Origin: Fasciolopsis buskii
Lineage: Eukaryota; Platyhelminthes; Trematoda; Plagiorchiida; Fasciolidae
Length of the DNA: 64,000 nt
Assembly (NCBI GenBank): GCA_008360955.1
Contig: LUCM01009854.1
Coordinates: 81,088 to 145,087 of the forward strand
Direction of reading: 5' to 3'
Program-made: the position numbers and the translations under genes
Notes under the pieces: model-generated
Told to the model about the DNA's origin: nothing
The model's input: only the letters and a program-made list of their open reading frames with translations
Databases searched by the model: none
In this document: positions 50,254 through 62,886 of the stretch, piece after piece
Position numbering within the stretch: position 1 is the first letter of the stretch
Layout: each line of letters begins with the position of its first letter

Positions 50254-50302
50254 CAATCATCAAACTTGAGTTTCGCCCCGATTAGAGCTCATCAGTGATG
50301 CA
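50254..50302 (-). ncRNA. Minimal type I hammerhead self-cleaving ribozyme
   Basis: Read on the minus strand, every core element of a hammerhead is present. The core CTGATGA is at 50295-50289. Stem II is formed by GCTCT and GGGGC around an AATC tetraloop (50288-50275; 5 bp, two of them G-U). GAAA is at 50274-50271. Stem III is A-T and C-G only, closing a TCAA loop (50271-50264). The nucleotide before cleavage is T at 50263. Stem I is formed by TGATG after the cleavage site (50262-50258) pairing perfectly with CATCA just before the core (50300-50296). Self-cleavage is expected after 50263. A two-base-pair stem III with a four-base loop is the form known from Penelope-like elements and related retroelements, which need dimeric RNA for efficient cleavage. 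This matches the Penelope-like fragment at 2390-2905. No element coding sequence is recognisable next to it, so it may be a solo remnant of such an element's terminal region. The fold was done by hand. Confidence 0.75.
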
Positions 50303-52119
50303 TATGCTCCATCGCACCCAAGGTGATAACCCCGTCTTTTCCAATGTTGCCACTTCTCCACTAGCTCTCATTCAGGATAAGCTCATCCAGATGTGCATAT
50401 CCCTTAATGGCAGTCAACAGTGCTCGACGGTCTTCAAGGGATATACGGTGCAGTTCCCTTTAGCTCCAGTCGAATTCTTCTCACTAAACTTAGTCGGCTC
50501 CACAGAATGGGTGCATGTCCCTACTACTATTCGCTAAGACGCCGCAATCAAAATTGGTGGCAATTTGTCAACAGAGGTAAATATTTTCAAGTTTACTTTC
50601 ATCTTCGCTGTGATTTTGTCCAGTTGAGTGAATACAGCATCTGGGGACTTGCCACTGTTCCCTTCAAACGTTCACATGAACTTTGTAGACAGTTAAGGTA
50701 GCCCAAAACAGCTGAATCCAATCCATTCCGATTTAAGCTACCTTCTTGGTCTCAAGTAATCGATATTTGTTGCTCCCAACCATAAATCCACTTCTTAACA
50801 GATCTAGGGAGGGTTCTGTTAGTCCATTTGATCAATCACATGAAATCTAACCCGACTTCCCGGGAAAATTACTCGGTTGTCTATCGCGCAGAATATCCGT
50901 GATAATTCCAATGTCAGCTAACTGGGAACCTATATCCAAAAGTTTTCAGCACTTGAATTTCCTCGTTCGTATGCCATAAAACTCAGGACTATGTTCAAAC
51001 TTCTTCCTTACCACACTTATGAATCCTACCGCAGTGGTTAGTCAGCTCATTTTGACATGTCAGACTTATAGTGGTTGGAAGAAATTACCGTAGCTATGAG
51101 TGACCCGAATAGTAATTAATGTACGGTTAATGTATGGATGAAAAGATGTCCGAAAACTGGACTTCACTGCTGATTTCTATCAAGCTTAACTTCTTCATTC
51201 AATTTTCTTTTAGCAAACCGTAATCAGTCTGCATTGTCTCAGCACAACTTAGAGTGTAACGGAAGTGTTCTGGTAATAATTCAACGTGATTAACAAAATC
51301 AAGGTACTAAAACTGACTGCAATAAGCCGTCTGAATTAATGCGAGCAAAGATGTTAGATCACCATTAAATCAAAACACTTTTGTGCGTGCATCACTCATT
51401 GTGTGCCACGCGAATTCGTTAGCATCACCTAGGTCCATGGGTTGGAGTCGGCTGAGGTCAGTGCACACTTGGAAAGTTCGCACACTGACGATAATAGGGA
51501 CACACAAATGACCAAACGTTTAATTTTATCGATCTCTTTATACCGAGGTCCATGTCTTAGGGATTTCGATTTACACCCGCTCATTAGCTGGCATACTGAT
51601 CTAAAGATCCTCGCTTTTTGTAGCTCACCCGGGTCTGTTCGCTTTCCGCTTGACCTATTAACTTCACTGTTTCGTCAAAGCGATCATACTGATCTTCTAA
51701 ACTCTTTCCAAGGTTCCATAAATTTTTATTCCTTGCTTCATCTTTCCAAGTCCGACAACGTAGCATTGGTCCTTCGTTCGCAAGCTTGCAAGATGATGCC
51801 TTGTTAAAATAACCAAATTTTCCGCAGCCGCTAAGACTTTCGTGGTTCTCACTGACCGTTTCAATCTCTGTGGCATGTCCAGTTTGGCTAACTATCGATT
51901 TTCTTTCCTACTTCACCTTGACCATCCAATGTTAGCTGGATTATGCCACAAAAAAGTTGGTGTGTGGATCCCATCCAGAAAGAGTAGACTTGGGCGCCAT
52001 ATTTGCACATCACATGCACCGAATGTTTGTTGTGCTTTTTGTCAGTTCGATTGGCCAGTGAAATAAATGAGTTCAAGTTATACATATCCAGAATGAGCAT
52101 AATCATGGTATTGTATTGT
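50303..52119. other. Gene-free stretch
   Basis: A 121-codon plus-strand frame at 51442-51807 lacks recognisable motifs. No repeats identified. Confidence 0.45.
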
Positions 52120-52925
52120 AGTGTATTGTGTAGACTTTTGCGTACAATACATAATGTCGCGTTTCAGTCAGTAATTTGAGGGCAAAAATAAAATAGGAAA
52201 AAATTTTCACTCATTAACTTGCAAAGATGTGAAAAAAAACTCATCGAGGAATAATCCTACCATATTATGATAGGTTGCTCAGGAATTTGGCTGACACCCG
52301 GTCACGGTTTGCCAGAATTCGTGCTAAATATGGGACAGTGGAGTTCCTATAGATATTAGTTCTGGACGGTATGGAACGAAAAGCGGATCGTATGGAAATA
52401 TGAGAGCGACACTGTGAAAGATCGTCGTGCAGAGGATTCGTGCCATCTAAAAGAATTTTGTAAACACATTTCTCGCATGCTAACAAGTGTTGATCACGTA
52501 GATTAAGCAGAAGTCCAGTTAGTGGTACGAAGGACACACGGCTAATGACTGATAGTCCTTGGCGAGAAATCATAGCCTTTTTAAGTAAATCTGAAAAATA
52601 ACAGAACAGTAAAGAAGGATTGAAAAAACACCTTGGTACTTTGTTTCAACTTGTGGGGCCGAAGCTTCCTGTTTGAAATGATAACCGTCAGAGATTCCTT
52701 ACATAGGAAGAAATATGAGAAGTCCACTTCAGGTGCCTATCAATAGTAACTCTTAGATATTTCACAGAATCAACCCTGGCAAGAGTTTTTGAGTTGATGG
52801 AAGACGTTTCGGATGGGTAGGCAGACCGACAGGGAGAGAGAGAGATAGAGATAACAGACATTCGAAACATTTAGAAGTGTTAAGATTTAAACCAGTTTGT
52901 GCACAGAAATCGAAAACAGAAGATT
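52120..52925 (-). mobile_element. CR1-type LINE, 3' end with reverse transcriptase C-terminus
   Basis: From right to left the minus strand gives GLNLNTSKCFECL and SLSLSPC, then INSKTLARVDSVKYLRVTID with RHLKWTSHIS, a frameshifted middle, and finally LLACEKCVYKILLDGTNPLH with SAFRSIPSRTNIYRNS and VPYLARILANRD, ending at a stop at 52265. The 'V-S-KYLGV-I---L-W--HI' text and the closing 'SRT---R-S-VPYLAR-L' are typical of the end of CR1-type reverse transcriptases. The catalytic domain is missing (5' truncation), and at least one frameshift separates the pieces. The 3' UTR (52120-52264) ends in short repeats of an ACAATAC type, as such elements often do. A GA-rich microsatellite at 52834-52852 sits inside the Ser-Leu part. 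Confidence 0.8.
52834..52852. repeat. (GA)n microsatellite inside the CR1-type element
   Basis: An imperfect GAGAGAGAGATAGAGA run, which encodes the Ser-Leu repeat on the minus strand. Confidence 0.8.
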
Positions 52926-55900
52926 AGTGAGAGTGCCTTTCAGATTACAGGGTGGATTTTGTTTGTCGGTTCTCATGGATTGTACTTTCTCGCATGCCTG
53001 CAGAAGAGAAAACTATGAGGACGCGGAATTTCTCGCCTTCATCGTGAATTCCTTTTCGTTTGGTTGATCTGGGTTAGATGAGAACAAATGACTTTGCCTA
53101 CATTTTCCATGTGCACTCGCGACAATAGCACCTAGTAAAGATGCTTAATGTCCTCACACGAGATAAACTTAAAAGGAAGCTACCAACGATTACGTGGATT
53201 TGAAAGGTTTCATGGCTAAAACCTTGTTTGACTTTTACGTTTATTTTGAACAATGAACATGCTAAGATGAAACATACTACTAGGCAGAAGGGTTGACGAA
53301 CAGATGTTCTCTAAAAAGGCAAGCAATACTAGGACTGTGGACTTATCGGTCTAATGGCGGTCCTGATGACTAGTTTTCTGTTAATTTGGAAGTCAATTTC
53401 ACTTTGACGATTGGCAGAATCCAGATAAATCTAAAACCACAGTTCAGCTGACTTGATGTGATTTTGACCGACCTTTGTTATACTTACCTAACCTGTAGGT
53501 TTTACAAGCTGTAAAGTACAGCATCAGGCAGGAACAAACGGGGACATGGCTATAGGTATATAAATGTCACGAAATTTTACGATTTCCCCAGGGTTCTTTA
53601 CCTCTGATTCCAAATCAAATTGTTTCGTGACTTCAGCTAACTGGCATTCTAATCACCTGGCCAATCAACGCATATCAATTCCCAGTTTTACGCGTCACAG
53701 AGTAAGACACCAACAGTTACATTCACTAACGAGCTCAGTGGAGTGCAATCACATTCAAAAACAAAAACGCAATCAATCAAAAATTCATGATGATCTCCAG
53801 CTCAGTCCGGGTCTAAGCAAAGTTGAGGAATTTCTCTGTGATGGACGGGAGCATTGAAATCCTCAAGACCTAAAACGAAACCATAGAAAATAGCGAGCTA
53901 ACAATCACCTGTTCGAAATTATGGGGAACACATTCGGGTCCAGCTATGCTTCGAACGACTGCATTTCATAAATGAGTTAGCCTCGGGTCGGGGTAAACTT
54001 AGGTGCATTTTGGCCTATTTGTTTCTGACCTACAAAAGTGTCGAGTGATCGACGGGTGCGACGAAAAGCGATCACGAGGCCGCACCTCACGTGATCACGA
54101 GAATCGAACGTCAATACACGATAGTAATTAGCGTCACTCAGTGTTCGACAACGAACGAAATTGGAGCCAATTTTTATTTAGTTGACCTTTTTGTGAAGAA
54201 CTTTATGCACAGTTTGCTACGGTTCTAAACAACGTTTCTTTGATCACTTACTTGACAGTTATTTTTTCAGTTTGTTCTGAAGACCGTCAGATTTTCATGA
54301 AATTGAACCTTGATTCGGTCGGTAAAAGTTTTCCTACTTTCTCGAGGAAAAAACGAAATTTATGCAGAACCACTTCCTGATAACTCGAGTCTCTCCAGTG
54401 TATCATCTCGACGATAATTTGCATATTGGTCTACCCGGATAGCTGAAGCCAAACAGTCGAACAGAAAAATGCTGGCTCTTCGAAATTTTTCAGTCTTCTC
54501 AGCGAACACGTGACCCGTTATATCTAGTTCGCGGTTGGGTTCATGAAACTTGTTATTTCCTCACTTGTTTTTGGAATGATTAGAGAAAAATCAGATCAGA
54601 ACGAAAGAAAAAGAGTTCACGGTGTCATTCTCGGGCACGCAAACTGTTATTCCATTGGTCTCGTATAGGAATTGTTTTCCCGTTGTCTACAAAGATTGTA
54701 TTCGAAAATAACTGAACCAGTCAGCTGGATTTCATTAAATTTTAGAATACGGATATACTGTGCCAAAACTTATGAAAAATAGTCTACTAGACAACAAAAA
54801 GGTACATCACGGATTCAGTTTGCCCAGGAGTACAAATTTTATTCATTGTCAACTTGATATTATAAAATCCGATACAGTGATTAGTTACTGACCATCGAGG
54901 AGGCTATTTCCATTGGAATTAACTAACTTATAATAAATGGAATGAAATAGATTTGGTAATACATTTGAATATAAGTATAAAAAAGTTTTAGCTGGCAAAT
55001 AGTTTATGCAACTTTCAGCTTTCAAAGACCGTCAACTATGGATGCAAGATCGTAAGTCGTAGACCAAAGTCCATTCGCAGATAAGCATGCGATTCAGTGG
55101 AATTATATTAAGTAACATTAAGTTTGAAGAAAACCTTATCATAGTATGTCGATGAATTCACGAATTGTCTTATATGCTTGAAGCAAAGCAGGAAGACTTA
55201 TTCATTCTTGCACTAAGAATTTACGCATGAAACGAATGTGGGCTGCTTCCACGGTAGTCACCGCTCTCAAGTAAACAATCCATCTACAGTAACCAGACCA
55301 CCTAGTAATGGGTAGACTCTTGAAACCACTTCGGACACTTACCTAAAATTACTGACATTCATGTTTGTGTTAAATTACTGAGTGGCGATTCCAACCAGAA
55401 CAATCTCATCCGTCCGACTTCGATTGGCTGGGATGAGAGTTAGTGGTTCCATTCAATCAACGATGTGAATTAAACTCTTTGCTATTGTAATAACAGGTAA
55501 TATACAGACCAAACGTTCATACGACTTCCATTTTTATACCAGCTTCCTATCTCTACTAATCGCTTTAATCATTCAATGACTGAACCGAGAAAATCTGGAC
55601 AGCCGACAATCCACTCCTGTGTAACATATAGAAACAATTTTTTTTAAAGTAACGAATAAAGTCCTATTCCCGTGGCTTTCTGGTCTTTCGCTTACTCAGA
55701 GAAACAAGACGCGATTCAATCGGGACTCCACCTATGACTAGACAGTGTTAATTAACTCAAAAAAGCCAGACACAGGATCACCAGCGCGACTGCTTCACGA
55801 AATTGCATTTTCTTATATACACGGTAATGCAAAATTCATCCTTGTGCAGTTTTCCATTCTCGAAAATATCGGTAAAATTCTGACTCTGGGGATCGTCATT

Positions 55901-56338
55901 GATCGCAGATTACTGTCTCGTCGAAGCTATCCATAGCATTTCAACGAAAAACTCATCTAGTAGCCAACCAACCGCGGCAACTCACCCTTATGCCTGTAGG
56001 TACCGTTTTAAGCAGAGTTTGTGGAACAATGCAAACTTTTAACAGGAGTGAAATCTTTTTGCAGCGTGATGAGCATCTGAAAAATCCCAGTCGTTATGGC
56101 CAAAAGCAGAATCACTCCAGAACAGTTCACTTGTCTCGATAGATTAAGGTACGTTTGCCGCACTAATCTCGCTGTACCGGTGAAAATGAGACCATACTTA
56201 TGACATGGGGAAAATACGTCACCCGGGAAATCACTGTGAACAGAAAATTGGTATGACAGGAAAGTAAATAATTCAGATCGCACCCTACAGCTCTCGGTAA
56301 CAGACACGTTGTTCTGAAAACAAAATATTGTATCCTAC
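52926..56338. other. Gene-free stretch
   Basis: About 3.4 kb with one 97-codon plus-strand frame (53564-53857), not recognised. No repeats identified. Confidence 0.45.
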
Positions 56339-56520
56339 CGGCGGTGGCCAAACAGATAACATAGTGGCGTTTCGACGTGAATGTCGCGAGTTCGAATCCA
56401 CCCACCGCCGATTTACTTCCCCACTTGGCAGGCCTCTGCTAGCCGCGGCTCCCTTCCTGAAAATTACTGTTCACTGTTGTTCCATTAATAAAGGAAGTGA
56501 AAGATAAGAGATAAAAGGAT
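56339..56520 (+). repeat. tRNA-like SINE, most complete copy
   Basis: A head of about 72 bases begins CGGCGGTGG and ends CCACCGCCG, so nine terminal bases pair as an acceptor stem would. Between them are GTGGCCAAACAGATAAC (A-box-like) and GCGAGTTCGAATCC (B-box-like). The T-arm and D-arm do not pair well, so it is not a normal tRNA. A body with CCTCTGCTAGCCGCGGC and CCTTCCTGAAAA follows, then an A-rich end with ATAAAGG, AAGATAAGAG. Related copies: 31068-31247 (-) and the tail at 4515-4592 (-). Confidence 0.65.
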
Positions 56521-59500
56521 GTCTGATTGCAAACCAGTGGATCACTACTGGTGATGCTCCTTCATTGAACCAGCCAGAAAAAGTCATCAAGGCATACTCA
56601 AAGTGAACAAACATGAACTTCCCTATTTGCTATCGGTAATTTAGACCAAACTATGTCTACGTCATTCCCAAACATCTAAACTGCTTGATTTACCCTTTTT
56701 TATGCGGAATAATTCCGCACCCCAGGGTGTCATTCATTTCAGCGATTAAAGAAGACCTCAAGCTATAAACAACCAGACATGGGCACACGAGACTTTCGAG
56801 AAGACTACTCATCAAGCTTGACGACGTCGATAGAATGGTGACGTTTTGTGCTAGAATAATGAAAGCGATAGGCTTATTGTTTTGAACGCTTCAGTCACAC
56901 CCTTGACGTGGTGGTCACGTGTTCTGTCATTATAAAATCTCCACAACATGTACAAACATGCCACATTATTGGTGGATCTATGAAATCTTTCATGAACTGG
57001 TTCTAGACAAACTGCTCATCTTTAAACAGAACCCAGATGGAATCTGCTACACCATGTATCCCTAATCCAGTCAAAATTCTAATCATACAGCTTGACAAGA
57101 GGATACCAATCATCCTCCTAATACAGAATTTACTTTGAGCAAAATCACTCTTGTTCCATTCCACATGCATCACTGAAATCGCGGATTGAATTAATAAGCA
57201 CTTCACATGATTTGACATGAGTATTAATTGAAATCCAACTATCAGTTAATGATAGCTGTTCCATTTATCGATTATAATTGACCCTGAATTTGCGGTATAG
57301 ATTTCGCCGTCTTGCCGTTGAGTCTAGTGCTTCAAGCCTTACAGTCCTCTGAATCACTTAGGAATCCCGAAATAATTTCATTATGGCATAATATAAATAA
57401 CTAGATAAATGAAAGTAGCACCAGTGAAAGTAAATGCTGGGTGGCGTAACTGCCGCATTCGTCTTAGAACGTATATCTAGAGCAATCATGTGGCTCTCAT
57501 GATCCGTTGAAATCTTGTACGGTTCTGTCGCTCTCGAAGTTCTAGAATCATGTTTTTTGGTTCCTCTCCGCATATAGTTGGTCCTGTTAGAAAATGGGGA
57601 TGCTCCCTCAGCTGTAACTATGTTTTATGTATGTCGTTAAACATAATCGACTAATCAAATTCTCTCTTGGTTGGCAGTAAATTTATCAGTGAAAAGCTCA
57701 CGGATACATACAGCCTTTTTTGGTGAGCAACTGCAATTGTTGAATTCAATTTCCGGCGCTCCAAGTGAAAAAAATTCATTTCATATGACAAATCAGGAAT
57801 GCCATTCTTGCATTTGATTCGGAAATATTCGGTTACTGTTGGCAACTGTGAAATTTGTCAGATTCATTTCTTCTTCCCAAGGTCACATGGCGCCATCCAC
57901 GTACTTACTTACAAACCGACATCTAGTCCTAAACATGCTATTAAACTGAATGCAACTAAGACGTATATTTTCAAGACGACAATGGGCGGTTTCCTTCGTG
58001 CAATATCAAAAAACGTGCAGTTTATTGACATTCAAAAGCGGACTTAAATCATATCAACCAATAAATTTTTTCAACTGATCAGTCAGTTTTCGTGGGCATT
58101 TATATCAAAACGTCCTTTGTGCACCTTCTTCACGAATGAAAATATGCACCTAAAGGCTAGCTGTAGGGATTTATTTTTCTTCTCTAGTGACTGATATAAA
58201 CAATACTTCCATATAGGGTATGCATATGAGATCCGCAGCCAACCTAGTGTAGCAAAAATAATCAGTGCCTCGGCCAATAGGCTTTTCTCCGAATGACGGC
58301 TGATTATGACTGTTTTGTTTAAACCATAAATCATCTATTTTAATTATAACTCAGTCATTAAAGCGTCCAAGGGTTAGCATCACTACGACCTCGTTTAACA
58401 GCGGTCCGCATGCTTAGAGGTAGACACTTACACACTGAGTGAGAATTTAGCTACTGTCTATCAGTTAGTAGCGAAGCAATGTTGTGCGAATTAGGTGCCA
58501 AATCGTCCTAAGTGGAGTCACTCAGATGAAAGCTTAACAACGGCAGTGTGGTTTGTGACTGCGATGTAACATGCTGCTTCTACAGCTTTTGTAATTGCAG
58601 ACCTTTTCGTCTGTTTCTTACTAAACTCCCGCTAACGTTAAACAAAGATCTCAAACCATAAATAACACTGTGTTCAAAACTTTTTGGACCCATTTTTAAA
58701 GTATTCCTCCAACGAATATCGTAGAGAAACATGTTAGTGGCAACCAATAAAACCGGCCATTTCCAGTTGGAATTCACAGCTTATTTTGGAACCCGGCTTT
58801 TGACATGAATCTAATCAGTATTTCAGTTAACGCTGATTTGACCAGAAGTTTCACAGAAGCGGTTAATGTTTGCACCAATTCAAGAAATTGGTGAACCCTT
58901 CAGATGTGCACACTGAAGGCATTGGTGTGAAAGAATGCACACCTTGCTCTCATACCAAATTAGTATCAGATTTCTAATGGATCTTAGTAAAAAGACAAAC
59001 AACCTTATATATTCTATTATATAGCACCATCAAATAACGGTTAATAAGTAAGGTCTGTTCAACCAACACCACAAATAATGCTCAAAAGACTGGTTAAACT
59101 CTCTCTTGAAGTCAAGCACACGCGGTTGAATAAGACAATAAAAGCGCCATGAAGTTCCAATTGCCTAAGCACTCATCCTGGCATGACAATGCATTATTCA
59201 ACAAGCCTGAGAGTTTTAAATGGCCAATATTTCTTGATTTCCTAGTACAAACCTGATCATAAAACAGTCATAAATGGGAAAGTCGTGTTGTTCCCTATTT
59301 AAACAAGTCTTGTTTTCGCTGACATTTGAGTTTTTTATAAATATGGTAATAATTGGGTGAATATGGGAATGAACGAAGAACTTAAACGAATTATGTCTGT
59401 TTTCTCACTCTTGTTGGAATGCAGTTTTTGAACATTTTACCACGGGGTTTGGGTGAATTTCTCTCAGCGTCACGTGCTTCACTCGGACAACTGGCATCTG

Positions 59501-62031
59501 CCACGATTGTTCCTTTGCACTGAGGCATCAAGTGCCGCGTAAACTGGACCACTCGGATAAGGACCTACATAGACTCGTTATATTGTTCCTGTTAAAAAAT
59601 GATAGTCCATAAGGAGAATAAACATCTGGTATACTATCAGAATGAGGACAGTAGCAGTTACCGTGCTCTCCCCCTCTCATGATTGCTGAACCACTGAAAG
59701 CCCACATTAGACTTGAGGGTACACTAGTCTAACCGAAATAAAAACAGCGAGATCACCCACATCTTCTGAGAGATGATGACGAAGTGCAAGCTCTGAAGAG
59801 TTACTCATGATAAGCGATCGCTGAGTCGCCTATTATGCAATGTGACTGCACACATCCATGCTGAGAGAATACTGTTGCAAGATTTAAGTTGTCTGAATAT
59901 TTCTCGACTGATCACCAGATCTTTTGTTTTGAACTTGGCTGAAACGAGCGCTACCATTTGGTGATAAAGATTATGTTGATGTAAAACTAAAACACCATTT
60001 GATGCTAAAAACGTTCCGACAAACTTTGAAATGAAACATGCGTAAATTCTGTTAGCCTTCCGCCGGGCAACATGACATACGAGAGGTCGGTTGCCATGAC
60101 CATGTCAGTAGAAAACCAAGGGGTTTGGAATCGTACACAGCTTCGGGTCCTCAAACAAGCATTAAGTCAGTTTCTTTCCACAACGACTTTGGTAATCATC
60201 TGGTGGACGGATGAAATCGAAACTTACAAAGAATCCACGTACTGCCATACGTGAGGGAAGTTACGGAATCCTAATTTCGCATTGGGTTTCTTTAGCGTTT
60301 GCTATAAACTCATGAGTAAAAACGACTCAAATGAAGTTACATGAGGTTGTTACTTTTTCACGAGTGGGCTTTTTGAGCATACGGTAACGGTATCTGAATG
60401 AAATTATTTCAAAGTCCATTACCCCTTAAAATTGGGACGGCATATTTCACCGTAGCACTGCATCTTAGCTAATTGTACAAAAAACAAAGAAAACGACACA
60501 ACTGCCCGATTTCAGCGTGATACAAAGTCAAGTAACTTCTCGATGGTCGCATGTGTGGCTCATTGAATCAATCCTTTTTATCTTTATTTTCTCGTGATAT
60601 TTCTTACTGAACAGGCGTATCCTCACGGCCGGTCAGTAGTCCTACTCTGTGTTGAAAATCTGTCCAGGCAAACAGTTCGATCTCACTTCTTACTTAATAC
60701 ACTATGGGTTATTAAGAGGTTGGATGCATTGACTAAGCAAACTGAACTAAACCCGTATTTGGATTTTTTTAAGTCTCGTAGGATTAGTCTCGTTTGCACA
60801 TGGTGAGAGGTTTAATATTTGCACAGTTTTTACGCACCGCGTTAGGAAGGAAATTTCAAAATTTAGCCGTTTTCCATTCTGGGCGTCAGGTGAGCTATCA
60901 AATTTCTTGGAATTTTTATTTTTAACATTCTTCTCCTTCAAACCGGTTTGTGAATTTGACAACTGTTCCACACATCCACATGATTATAATTCTGTTATCC
61001 ACATGAGATTGAACACTCCGACGAAAGGCAATGATGCACCAAAGCTGTGAGGTCTTTTTACATTGAACTTACAATGCCGGATCGAAAGGCGGGAATCCAG
61101 TCGCGAGGCAACTGAATGATTAAAATTTCCAGACAGGGCCAAGAACATTTCAGCAAAGTTTTAGGGACTGGCTGATCAGAGGCCCAATCGATAAAATTTT
61201 AGTGAACGCAAGCAGCTCATCTAATCTGTCCATATGAAAATTGTACATCAACCATCTACTCATGAAAGAGTCAAGCTATTTTCTTCAGGGATACTGCTGC
61301 TTATAGTCAAACTGTTTTTACTTTTTGAGTCATTTTTGTGGAGATGGCCAGATGTCTACGAACTAAATACCGTGAAATCGCTGTGCGTGTTTATTTCTGT
61401 GGAAAGCTTTTACTTTCCCAGTCCCAGTCAGTTCCTTTTTGTGGTTGTTTAATCGGCCGTTTATTTAGGAAATTGCTTTTTCGTGATTCGTTAACTGACA
61501 AGTTTTTACATTAAATCTCTAGATCACTATCTCTTTGGCCAACTGCCTGCACATATACGTCAGAGCTCATAGTAAATTTGACGTGGTTTGCCTAACGGCT
61601 TTCTCGTTAAATTGGCCGAGATCGATTAAGGCTATGCCTCTCATCTTAGTGCTCCCTATGGTGCTAGTAGGAAGCCTAGTCAAGAATCTTGCGCTCTCAG
61701 TTACTTCCTCTACCAGGTTGTCTTCCTTATGACTTTACGTGACGTCCAGCATTGACTACCTGCTTCCTGTATGTGCCTCTATAATTTTAATAAGCTGACG
61801 AGACAGAAACTAGTAGACAGAGGCTTCCTTTTTTCTGCTAAGCGTATTGGGTTTCCTGGCTAGCGTTGTGTCAAGTATGTGATACGTTATTTTGTAAATG
61901 CAATACATTACAGTGCTTGATTTTTAGCCTTAATCCTTTTAGGAGTGTCTGTAAACAGACTGGATTCATCTATGCAGACATGCAAATATCTTATAGGTGA
62001 CGGTTTTCTTTGATCGACAATATTCATGCAA
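56521..62031. other. Gene-free stretch, possibly intron
   Basis: About 5.5 kb without a recognised exon. If the coding region at 62886 is an internal exon, part of this may be intron. Frames are 83 codons or shorter. Confidence 0.4.
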
Positions 62032-62049
62032 ATATATATATATATATAT
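62032..62049. repeat. (AT)n microsatellite
   Basis: A short AT run. Confidence 0.9.
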
Positions 62050-62122
62050 TGATATTTTATGATTATACATGTGCTGCGGACAGCCTTTTTCAATGAGTTG
62101 ACCCAACTACCTGTGGCGCGAA

Positions 62123-62330
62123 ATGTCCATTATCTATCCCTCTCTCACTTCGTCTCAAACTTTACGCCTGCTTGAGAATTTTGAAGAACTTCGGATGAAT
62201 TATGCTGACGATTGTATTATACCCTATGAAAACACATACCTGTCAGAAATATCCATGCGGGTGGAAACTACAATGTTTCGGCTGCCAAGGTTAACTATTA
62301 GCAAAGTGATTTTCAAACTGAAATTACCCT
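62123..62330 (+). pseudogene. Possible reverse transcriptase remnant with a YADD box
   Basis: A plus-strand frame reads LRMNYADDCIIPYENTYLSE and, about 30 residues on, LTISKVIFKLKL. A YADD box followed by a hydrophobic stretch and then a 'L-----SK--' motif is the order seen in non-LTR reverse transcriptases. Nothing upstream resembles the rest of the domain. The call is weak and may be coincidence. Confidence 0.25.
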
Positions 62331-62885
62331 TCCCATGCACGCAGCATTATCATCAAATTTCGAAAAATGACGGTTTTTCGATTACCACATGCAATTTTTG
62401 CCAGGCCAGACCAAAGTAAACGTGAAAACAGGACACTACTGACATAAACTGATTATCCTTAGGAAGGACCTATTGAATTTACAATGTTCCAAATTCTGCA
62501 AACCAGACTGGAGATTTGAATTCCACTCACTGGATGAATGGTACGAATGTCGCAGTTAGAAGTAACCTCAGGATTCTATGCTATAATACAACTACACGAA
62601 TTCCAACCCCGCTGCAGACAGGCACCCACTAGCAGCTACTGATATTATATGAAAAGGAAATATATATATTACTTGCCTTTTTAATCTTATGAATGCCTAT
62701 CGTTCAGTTTAACCCCATCGTTCAAATCATCACTCTCCCCACGGATTTGCGCCTGTCCATACTCTAATTAAGTCATCGAAGACATTCGTGATTTGTTATT
62801 TGTTCACTTGATCGCTTTGGTTATGTAGTTCTGGCTTTTCACGGTTTCATTCACTCGTGTTTCTAATTATGTTTCCTAATCTCAG
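62331..62885. other. Sequence upstream of the coding exon
   Basis: No exon recognised. The last 60 bases are T/C-rich, with TTTCTAATTATG and TTTCCTAATCTCAG before 62886, consistent with a branch region, polypyrimidine tract and AG acceptor. Confidence 0.5.
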
Positions 62886-62886
62886 G
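62870..62886 (+). other. Putative splice acceptor of the right-hand exon
   Basis: CTAATCTCAG preceded by a T-rich stretch ends at 62885, directly before coding-like sequence. Used to place the exon start; not proven. Confidence 0.55.

Noticed and set aside
56339..56410. Functional tRNA gene
   Set aside because: Acceptor-like ends pair, but the D- and T-arms do not, and related copies carry a SINE body and tail.
62205..62245. CTGACGA followed by GAAAAC
   Set aside because: Stem II does not pair and stem III fails at the second pair.
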